Shown: positions 1 to 4,557 of the stretch, in pieces
Layout of the letters: the number at the start of each line of letters is the position of its first letter
Numbering within the stretch: position 1 is the stretch's first letter
NCBI GenBank assembly: GCA_903906615.1
Contig: CAIVKT010000564.1
Span: forward strand, 1 to 6,246
DNA: 6,246 nt
DNA from: an uncultured Bacteroidota bacterium
GTDB taxonomy: Bacteria; Bacteroidota; Bacteroidia; Chitinophagales; Chitinophagaceae
Direction of reading: 5' to 3'
Program-made: the position numbers and the translations under genes
The notes under the pieces: generated by a model
Databases searched by the model: none
Told to the model about the DNA's origin: nothing
Seen by the model: only the letters and a program-made list of their open reading frames with translations

Positions 1-295
1 ATGTATACGTCCCAAACTCAGAAAAATTGAGTTCGCGTTTGCCATCATTTATATGATCGTTCATCCACCAGTATACTGGTTGTATGTTGGCATACCACGG
101 ATAGCGGGTATTATCGCTATGACAATCCAGGCAAGCCTTGTCCAGTATTTTTTGTACGCTATCCGGCACCGGGTACATTTTGGTGATGTCATTGTTTGTT
201 GCCGCGGCAAGCTCATTCTTCGCCGGCCTAATAAATTGTATAGCAGCGAATACCACTACCACTGCTATCCCTACCCGCTTTAGCTTTTTGCCCAT
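1..295 (-). CDS. Haem-binding domain protein (Haem_bd-like), membrane-anchored, C-terminus cut by window edge
   Basis: Reading the minus strand from the ATG at 295 gives 98 open codons that run off the left edge with no stop. Residues 1-6 are basic (MGKKLK) and residues 8-21 are strongly hydrophobic, which fits an uncleaved N-terminal anchor or signal sequence placing the rest in the periplasm. A CLDCH motif at residues 55-59 is a c-type haem attachment site (CxxCH). It is followed by YPWY (65-68), a PVYWWM stretch (73-78), H81, and LNFSEF (89-94). This order of CxxCH, YPWY, W, H, LNFSE is what I know from the small Bacteroidota haem-binding family (Haem_bd, PF14376); the family call rests on recall of that pattern. 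Such proteins are presumed periplasmic or membrane-facing haem proteins of unknown electron partner. It lies 64 bases downstream of the thioesterase on the same strand, but has its own promoter-like element, so co-transcription is uncertain. The missing C-terminus prevents a length check. Confidence 0.85.
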   Translation of the reverse strand, partial: MGKKLKRVGIAVVVVFAAIQFIRPAKNELAAATNNDITKMYPVPDSVQKILDKACLDCHSDNTRYPWYANIQPVYWWMNDHINDGKRELNFSEFGTYT

Positions 296-311
296 AGACC
301 GTATTTTATTT

Positions 312-345
312 CAAAGATATTCAAATGAATTACTTTTTATCGAAA
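312..345 (-). promoter_or_regulatory. Candidate Bacteroidota promoter for the haem-binding protein gene
   Basis: On the minus strand, TATCTTTG (319-312) matches the Bacteroidota -7 consensus TAnnTTTG at every defined base. A TTTC (345-342) lies 22 bases upstream as a -33 element with three of four bases matching TTTG. The predicted transcription start falls near 306, about ten bases before the ATG at 295. The match is seen in the sequence; promoter activity is inferred. Confidence 0.42.
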
Positions 346-359
346 AATCAACACAGGTA

Positions 360-818
360 TTACTTCCATCCCATTTCAGTTGCTATAAGATTGCTGTTGG
401 CACGGGCAAGTATCTTGCCTTGGAGGTCGTAGACGTGGCACTCTACGTTGATGATCTTCTTGCCTACTCTAAGTACCCTGGACTCGGCACGGAGGCGTTC
501 GCCTTCTTTTACGGCATACAAAAAATCAGTATTGAGCGTAAGCGAGGTGTAGTGCGATTCTGTGTCGAGGCTCACTACGGCCCAGCCTATGGCCTCGTCT
601 ATCACCAGGCTCATCATGCCGCCATGTATATTGCCATAGGGGTTGGTCATTTCGTGGCGCACCGCAGCGGTAAGTATGGCATGCCCCTTCTCCACCTGCT
701 CCAGCGTAAAGCCGATCCAGTTGCCTGCGGGTGAGCGGGAGTCATTTATTTCCTTCCCTTCAAAGTGATCTTTCATGTATTGCAGCACCTGGCCGGTAGG
801 TATGTCCCTGTATCCCAT
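360..818 (-). CDS. PaaI-family hotdog-fold acyl-CoA thioesterase
   Basis: This 152-residue protein has the size of a single-domain hotdog thioesterase. The core motif NPYGNIHGG at residues 59-67 is followed by D74-E75 in an IDEAIGWAV helix. This matches the HGG...D signature of the PaaI/4HBT subfamily, in which the HGG loop and the acidic residue form the active site of neighbouring subunits and hydrolyse acyl-CoA thioesters. The later strands SLTLNTDFL (92-100) and ARANSNLIA (138-146) fit the family pattern of a beta sheet wrapped around the helix. It should be cytoplasmic and multimeric; the acyl substrate cannot be told from sequence. The frame can be extended upstream to a TTG at 872, but I chose the ATG at 818 because it gives the usual family length and because a full-consensus -7 element sits directly before it. 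It is divergent from the haem/copper gene and upstream of the haem-binding gene, with no evident functional link to either. Confidence 0.85.
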   Translation of the reverse strand: MGYRDIPTGQVLQYMKDHFEGKEINDSRSPAGNWIGFTLEQVEKGHAILTAAVRHEMTNPYGNIHGGMMSLVIDEAIGWAVVSLDTESHYTSLTLNTDFLYAVKEGERLRAESRVLRVGKKIINVECHVYDLQGKILARANSNLIATEMGWK

Positions 819-822
819 GAGG

Positions 823-855
823 CAAAGGTAAGGCCGGGAGACTTGTGAAACCAAT
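823..855 (-). promoter_or_regulatory. Candidate promoter for the thioesterase gene, implying a leaderless start
   Basis: On the minus strand, TACCTTTG (830-823) fits TAnnTTTG at every defined base, and an ATTG (855-852) lies 21 bases upstream as a -33 candidate. With normal Bacteroidota spacing, transcription would begin at or within a few bases of the ATG at 818, leaving essentially no 5' leader. This element supports 818 over the upstream TTG at 872. Its function is inferred. Confidence 0.4.
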
Positions 856-886
856 CCGACAAAGCCAAACAAAAATTAAATAAAAA

Positions 887-918
887 TTTACTCCATTTCA
901 AATAAATGCGTACTTTTA
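887..918 (+). promoter_or_regulatory. Weak candidate promoter for the haem/copper monooxygenase-like gene
   Basis: TACTTTTA (911-918) matches TAnnTTTG except for the last base. TTTA (887-890) lies 20 bases upstream in the -33 position. It would start transcription near 924, about 16 bases before the ATG at 940. The same octamer, TACTTTTA, precedes the other T9SS cargo gene on the minus strand (4395-4388). The region is very AT-rich, so a chance match is possible. Confidence 0.25.
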
Positions 919-939
919 TATACAAACATTCACGCTATA

Positions 940-2532
940 ATGAGAAAACTACTACTTCTTGCAGGTATCGCCTGTGCGCAGCTGGTATCAGCGCAAACAA
1001 CACCGGTGTGGAGTACCGATGTAGCGCCGATACTCTACAACCATTGTACTGCCTGCCATCATGATGGTGGTATTGCGCCATTTTCCCTGCTTACCTATTC
1101 CGAAGCGGTATCGAACTCCGGTGCTATGAGCGCTGATGTGAGCATCAGGAAAATGCCGCCATGGATGGCCGACCCTACCTACTCGCATATGGCACATGAG
1201 CGTATTTTGTCGCAGGCGGACATTAATACGATAGTGAACTGGGTAGCAGGCGGCACACCGGAGGGCACGCCTTCACTGGCGCCACCTGTACCTACATATA
1301 GCCTGCATGGCATGATATCGGGTACGCCCGACCTGGTGGTAAAAATACCTACCTACACATCAACTGCGGCTACAGTCGATGTGTACCAATGCTTTGTCAT
1401 ACCCAGCGGACTGCTCACAGACAAATATATCACCTCTTTTGAGGCTGTACCCGGCAACCCGGCCTGCGTACACCATGTGCTTGTATATGCCGATACCACC
1501 GGCGTATGCGCCCACCTGGACTCCATCAGCACTGACCCAGCAGGTTACCCCGACTTTGGTGGTGTGGGTACCAACAGCGCCATAATGCTTGGCGTATGGG
1601 TACCCGGCAGCGAGCCAATGAGCTACCCCAGCCCGTTCGGCCTGCGCCTGCCCAAGCACGCTGACGTGGTGGTACAGGTACATTACCCCGCCGGTACTGT
1701 GGGCATGAAGGACAGCACAGAAGTGCATTTTTACTTTGCATCCACTACCACAGGCATCAGGGACGTATTCATCAACCCGCTGCTTTACCATACTGCACCG
1801 ATCATAGACAGCCCGCTGTTTGTGTCGGCCAATACCACACGTAAATTCACAGAGCAAATTCCGTCTATCATTACATTGCCAGACCTTACACTGCTCGGTG
1901 TATTCCCGCATATGCACCTCATCGGGCAAAACATAAAGACCTATGGCATACACCCCGCCGGCGATACTGATAAATTTATCCGCATCAACAAATGGGATTT
2001 TCACTGGCAGGGCTTTTATATGCTGCCCGAGCTGAAAAAGATACCATCCGGCACCAGCCTGCGCTCAGAGGCATTTTACGACAACACATCGGCCAACCCC
2101 GAAAACCCGCATAGCCCGCCACAGGATGTAAGCGCCGGGGAGAACACAACCGATGAAATGATGATCACCTTCTTTGCCTATGCCTATTACCAGGCCGGCG
2201 ACGAAAACATTATAGTGGACAGCGCAGTAGTGCTAAGCACACCAGCCCAGTTTGCCGACTACTACCATGGCCAGCAGTTGCTGGATGTGTGGCCTAACCC
2301 AACAGTTCGCGACATCATCATCAAGTGCCACTTCGATGAGTCGGATGTATGCAGTATAGCGCTTACCGATATGGAAGGCCGCACAGTAAAACAACTGATG
2401 AAGAACGGAAAGATAAATGGCGGTTACAGCACATTCACCTATTCGGTGGAAGGATTAGCACCCGGTACCTACACATTGAATATGACCACGTCACAACGTA
2501 TCTTATCGCAGAAGGTGGTGGTGATGCACTAA
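940..2532 (+). CDS. Secreted c-type haem / PHM-like copper monooxygenase fusion with T9SS sorting tail
   Basis: The 530-residue protein begins with a signal peptide (MRKLLLLAGI..., likely cut after A18 in VSA-QTT). A cytochrome-c-like domain follows: CTACH at 36-40 is the haem attachment motif, and KMPPW at 71-75 offers M72 as a possible axial ligand. Residues of about 125-435 resemble the two-domain copper type II, ascorbate-dependent monooxygenase fold of peptidylglycine alpha-hydroxylating monooxygenase (PHM). All expected copper ligands have candidates in the right order: H178-H179 (VHHVLVY) and H248 (VQVHY) for the first copper, and H324/H326 (PHMH) plus M407 (TDEMM) for the second. From about residue 448, a WPNP motif opens a Por-secretion-tail-like domain ending in KVVVMH, so T9SS should carry the protein to the surface or outside. 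PHM enzymes hydroxylate C-H bonds using O2 and electrons; the substrate here is unknown. The attached haem may supply electrons, which is inference. A terminator follows 20 bases after the stop. Confidence 0.85.
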   Translation: MRKLLLLAGIACAQLVSAQTTPVWSTDVAPILYNHCTACHHDGGIAPFSLLTYSEAVSNSGAMSADVSIRKMPPWMADPTYSHMAHERILSQADINTIVNWVAGGTPEGTPSLAPPVPTYSLHGMISGTPDLVVKIPTYTSTAATVDVYQCFVIPSGLLTDKYITSFEAVPGNPACVHHVLVYADTTGVCAHLDSISTDPAGYPDFGGVGTNSAIMLGVWVPGSEPMSYPSPFGLRLPKHADVVVQVHYPAGTVGMKDSTEVHFYFASTTTGIRDVFINPLLYHTAPIIDSPLFVSANTTRKFTEQIPSIITLPDLTLLGVFPHMHLIGQNIKTYGIHPAGDTDKFIRINKWDFHWQGFYMLPELKKIPSGTSLRSEAFYDNTSANPENPHSPPQDVSAGENTTDEMMITFFAYAYYQAGDENIIVDSAVVLSTPAQFADYYHGQQLLDVWPNPTVRDIIIKCHFDESDVCSIALTDMEGRTVKQLMKNGKINGGYSTFTYSVEGLAPGTYTLNMTTSQRILSQKVVVMH

Positions 2533-2552
2533 TACTCTTTTGAACATAACAG

Positions 2553-2585
2553 AAACGCCCTTTGATTTTTTCAAAGGGCGTTTTT
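2553..2585 (+). terminator. Strong rho-independent terminator after the haem/copper gene
   Basis: A perfect 13-bp inverted repeat (AAACGCCCTTTGA at 2553-2565 and its reverse complement at 2571-2583) surrounds a five-T loop, and the run TTTTT occupies 2581-2585. The stem begins 20 bases after the stop of the preceding gene and isolates it from the downstream dioxygenase gene. Confidence 0.9.
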
Positions 2586-2651
2586 GATTGAATGAATACT
2601 AAATGTACTTGCCAAGTAATTAAAGCCTACCTTCCTGCCCGAACTATGTAG

Positions 2652-3245
2652 ATGCTGGCGAAATTTGAGGAGTTGATAGAAGGGTTTATTACAGGCAATA
2701 TAGGTATCTCTGAAACTTTTTTAAGTCTTCCGCTGGCGGCAGCTTTACAGCAAAACCTGCACTCACTCAATAGCAGCGGACTGATGATACAGGCAGGTAT
2801 AGGCAATGCCACCGCCAAAACCGACAACAAAAAGATACGCGGCGACAGTACCTGCTGGATAGAAAGTAATACAACGAATGATGCCGAACTTGAATTCATG
2901 GAGCAGATCACCCACTTTATGGAGCACCTGAACCGCACCTGCTATACGGGCCTCAATGCCTGCGAGTTTCATTACGCCTTGTACGAAGAAGGCTCGTTTT
3001 ACAGCCGCCACAAAGACCGCTTTAAAAATGACGACAACCGCAAATTCTCGATGATCAGCTACCTGAATACCGACTGGCAGGAGCGGGATGGCGGCCAGTT
3101 GCTCATACACAATGCAGACAGCACACAAAGCATATCGCCCAACAACCAGAAGGCAGTCTTCTTTCAGAGTGATATACTGGAGCATGAAGTAGCTGTTGCA
3201 CACCGCCCACGCATGAGTGTTACCGGCTGGCTGAAACGCGTGTAA
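2652..3245 (+). CDS. Fe(II)/2-oxoglutarate-dependent dioxygenase, prolyl-hydroxylase (PHD/EGLN, SM-20) type
   Basis: This 197-residue protein carries the facial triad of the 2OG-Fe(II) oxygenases: H120 and D122 (SRHKD) and H178 (LEHEV). R187 in the motif RMSVTGW, nine residues after the distal histidine, is placed to bind the 2-oxoglutarate carboxylate. The SYLNTDW segment (136-142) followed by GGQLLIH (147-153) resembles the core of animal HIF prolyl hydroxylases and their bacterial relatives, in which a similar YLNxDW segment precedes a glycine-rich strand. Such enzymes use O2 and 2-oxoglutarate to hydroxylate a substrate, often a proline in a protein; a Pseudomonas member acts on elongation factor Tu. 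Whether this protein shares that target is not shown by the sequence. There is no signal peptide, so it should be cytoplasmic. The ATG at 2652 is chosen because the only nearer upstream ATG (2646) is followed at once by a stop. A terminator before it and the opposite strand of the next gene suggest a single-gene unit. Confidence 0.85.
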   Translation: MLAKFEELIEGFITGNIGISETFLSLPLAAALQQNLHSLNSSGLMIQAGIGNATAKTDNKKIRGDSTCWIESNTTNDAELEFMEQITHFMEHLNRTCYTGLNACEFHYALYEEGSFYSRHKDRFKNDDNRKFSMISYLNTDWQERDGGQLLIHNADSTQSISPNNQKAVFFQSDILEHEVAVAHRPRMSVTGWLKRV

Positions 3246-3270
3246 TTATTAACTACCGCACTTTAGGGCA

Positions 3271-3303
3271 GTTCAAAAAAAAATGTGATAACTGCTAAAT
3301 TTG
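3271..3303 (+). promoter_or_regulatory. Promoter-like element in the intergenic region after the dioxygenase gene
   Basis: TAAATTTG (3296-3303) matches the Bacteroidota -7 consensus TAnnTTTG at all defined bases and is followed by C, as is common. GTTC (3271-3274) is a poor -33 candidate 21 bases upstream. Predicted transcription would start near 3308 and run towards the hairpin at 3355. No conventional gene lies downstream on this strand. Confidence 0.35.
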
Positions 3304-3307
3304 CAAC

Positions 3308-3390
3308 CTCGCAGTGCAAACTAATGCAAAAGGCATTGCTGGTATTATAAAATAAAGCTCCCGTAAAACGGGAGCTTCATTTACGTTTTA
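3308..3390 (+). other. Possible short transcript with an 8-codon ORF (leader peptide, small RNA or gene remnant)
   Basis: Between the promoter-like element ending at 3303 and the hairpin at 3355-3377 lies an ATG at 3324 followed by seven codons and TAA (3348-3350), encoding MQKALLVL. This looks like the first residues of a signal peptide or membrane segment that stops early. The same stretch can fold two small hairpins: TTTGCA (3300-3305)/TGCAAA (3315-3320), and AATGC (3323-3327)/GCATT (3333-3337). The region could be a small RNA of about 80 bases, a leader peptide, or the 5' end of a decayed gene. No further open frame continues after the stop. All three readings are inference. Confidence 0.2.
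3344..3377. terminator. Hairpin terminator between convergent genes, probably bidirectional
   Basis: A perfect 10-bp inverted repeat (AAGCTCCCGT at 3355-3364, ACGGGAGCTT at 3368-3377) encloses an AAA loop. On the minus strand it is followed by TTATTTTATAA (3354-3344), a good U-rich tail 26 bases after the stop of the secreted-protein gene. On the plus strand the tail (CATTTACGTTTTA) is weaker, but it could still end transcripts from the dioxygenase side. Confidence 0.75.
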
Positions 3391-3402
3391 GCGATCTGTT
3401 TT

Positions 3403-4359
3403 TTATTTCTGGATAACGACCTTATCGCAATAATTAATACTTTCTGACCTGATGTTTATAAAGTAAATACCGTTGGTGAGTGAGCCGAAATTGACTTGTG
3501 CTGCACCCGAAGTTGTAGCTATATTAAGCGAAGACTGAATAACAACACGGCCCGTAACATCTGTTAGTGCAAGATCAGCAAACCCTGTTTGCTGACCTTC
3601 CCATTTGATATTCAGATTGCCGGAAGTAGGACTCGGACTGATCCTAATCGCAGACTTTTCTACTGCCGGCAAAACAGGTGTATTAGTACTTACAGTTGGC
3701 GAATACGATACATGATCAACATCTATGTAACCATAGCCTAAATGCGAACCTAAACTGCAACCGGCTACCGCAAAAGTGATGATAACAGTATGCCCTCCAT
3801 ACCCTGAAAGATCAATAGTAGCCGATGTCCATGGTATATAGAATACGTCGGTTCCGGAAGCAACGGTGAAGCCGGGAGATGTGGGATATAACTGCAGCGA
3901 GTCTGATAATACAGTTCCAGAAGCAGAGTCGACAGCCACCATTTTCATTATAGGTTGCTCACCAGGTGCATGTACTGTATCTTCTAATACAGCGGCATAA
4001 GAGTAATTAACAGTATAAGCGCCACCAACAGGAACATGGATCGCATAGCTTGCAGCATCTGCATTATTATCAATCGTATCGTGCGACAATTTTAGCGAAT
4101 ATGATCCGGAACCGACAACGGGAAATCCACCGTAAGCATCAACTCCTGAACCTGACATTAGCGTATGCAAACCAGGTATAGCAGATGAAGGCGTAAACGA
4201 AAAAACATGTCCCATCGCTACTGTGCCTTTAAAATAGACCCAGTTAGCAGTCGTTCCTGATTCAAAATCCATATTTGGTGGCACAAAAGTCTGGGCATTT
4301 GATGTAAAGAAACTTCCAAGCAATAAGGAGGAGGAAAAAAGTACATTTTTAAACTGCAT
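3403..4359 (-). CDS. Secreted beta-rich protein with T9SS type A sorting tail
   Basis: From the ATG at 4359 the product is 318 residues. Residues 1-22 form a signal peptide (basic K4, hydrophobic VLFSSSLLLGSFF, likely cut in SNA-QTF). Residues of about 25-220 are rich in Gly, Ser, Thr, Val and Tyr. They begin with NMDFESG and end with YGYIDVDHVSY (209-219), a layout typical of jelly-roll or carbohydrate-binding-like beta sandwiches in extracellular Bacteroidota proteins; no catalytic residues are apparent. Residues of about 235-318 form the sorting tail, with SPSPTSGNLNI (241-251), LTDVTGRVV (265-273), LTNGIYFINI (294-303) and a final KVVIQK. The usual PNP at the tail's start reads PSP. The frame extends to an ATG at 4398, but the signal peptide and a promoter-like octamer at 4395-4388 favour 4359. 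Three 60-base samples give roughly 42-48% G+C, against about 57-67% in two samples of the haem/copper gene, so it is clearly more AT-rich. Function is unknown; binding or adhesion is a guess. Confidence 0.8.
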   Translation of the reverse strand: MQFKNVLFSSSLLLGSFFTSNAQTFVPPNMDFESGTTANWVYFKGTVAMGHVFSFTPSSAIPGLHTLMSGSGVDAYGGFPVVGSGSYSLKLSHDTIDNNADAASYAIHVPVGGAYTVNYSYAAVLEDTVHAPGEQPIMKMVAVDSASGTVLSDSLQLYPTSPGFTVASGTDVFYIPWTSATIDLSGYGGHTVIITFAVAGCSLGSHLGYGYIDVDHVSYSPTVSTNTPVLPAVEKSAIRISPSPTSGNLNIKWEGQQTGFADLALTDVTGRVVIQSSLNIATTSGAAQVNFGSLTNGIYFINIRSESINYCDKVVIQK

Positions 4360-4387
4360 ACATTTAGGATTTAGGTTAACAATAAAA

Positions 4388-4395
4388 TAAAAGTA
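4388..4395 (-). promoter_or_regulatory. Weak -7-like element upstream of the secreted beta-rich protein
   Basis: TACTTTTA on the minus strand matches TAnnTTTG except for the last base and lies 28 bases before the ATG at 4359. I found no convincing -33 partner. If it works, transcription starts downstream of the alternative ATG at 4398, which would exclude that longer start. The divergent intergenic region 4360-4557 is otherwise AT-rich, with no gene or clear hairpin seen. Confidence 0.2.
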
Positions 4396-4515
4396 CATTT
4401 TTTTCGTAATTATTTTATAGTTTGTATTTTATTAACATAAAAAATCATCCATAAAACCTCATCGAGAAAAAACTACCACCACTATTTCCCGATAGATAAC
4501 AAGCATATTTTGACC

Positions 4516-4523
4516 TATTTTCG
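4516..4523 (+). promoter_or_regulatory. Weak -7-like element upstream of the mechanosensitive-channel-like gene
   Basis: TATTTTCG differs from TAnnTTTG at one base, and an adjacent TATTTTG at 4506-4512 is a second imperfect copy. No good -33 element is visible. Transcription would start near 4528, about 30 bases before the ATG at 4558. Confidence 0.2.
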
Positions 4524-4557
4524 CAAACAACACCTGTTGAGTCCCAGACCATAACTT

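Noticed and set aside
138..734. A 198-codon open frame on the plus strand
   Set aside because: It lies antisense to the thioesterase and haem-binding genes, whose motifs are clear; its translation shows no recognisable domain.
819..872. Extension of the thioesterase to a TTG start at 872
   Set aside because: The extra 18 residues are atypical for the family and the full-consensus -7 element lies inside them; the ATG at 818 is better.
936..941. TATAAT hexamer overlapping the start codon of the haem/copper gene
   Set aside because: It overlaps the ATG, and Bacteroidota vegetative promoters do not use the E. coli -10 consensus.
1360..2004. A 214-codon open frame on the minus strand
   Set aside because: It is antisense to the haem/copper gene, covers its conserved copper ligands, and has a low-complexity translation without motifs.
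2763..3203. A 146-codon minus-strand open frame
   Set aside because: It is a shadow of the 2-oxoglutarate dioxygenase gene, with no motifs of its own.
4360..4398. Upstream ATG at 4398 for the beta-rich secreted protein
   Set aside because: It would put 13 residues before a well-formed signal peptide, and the candidate -7 element overlaps this ATG.
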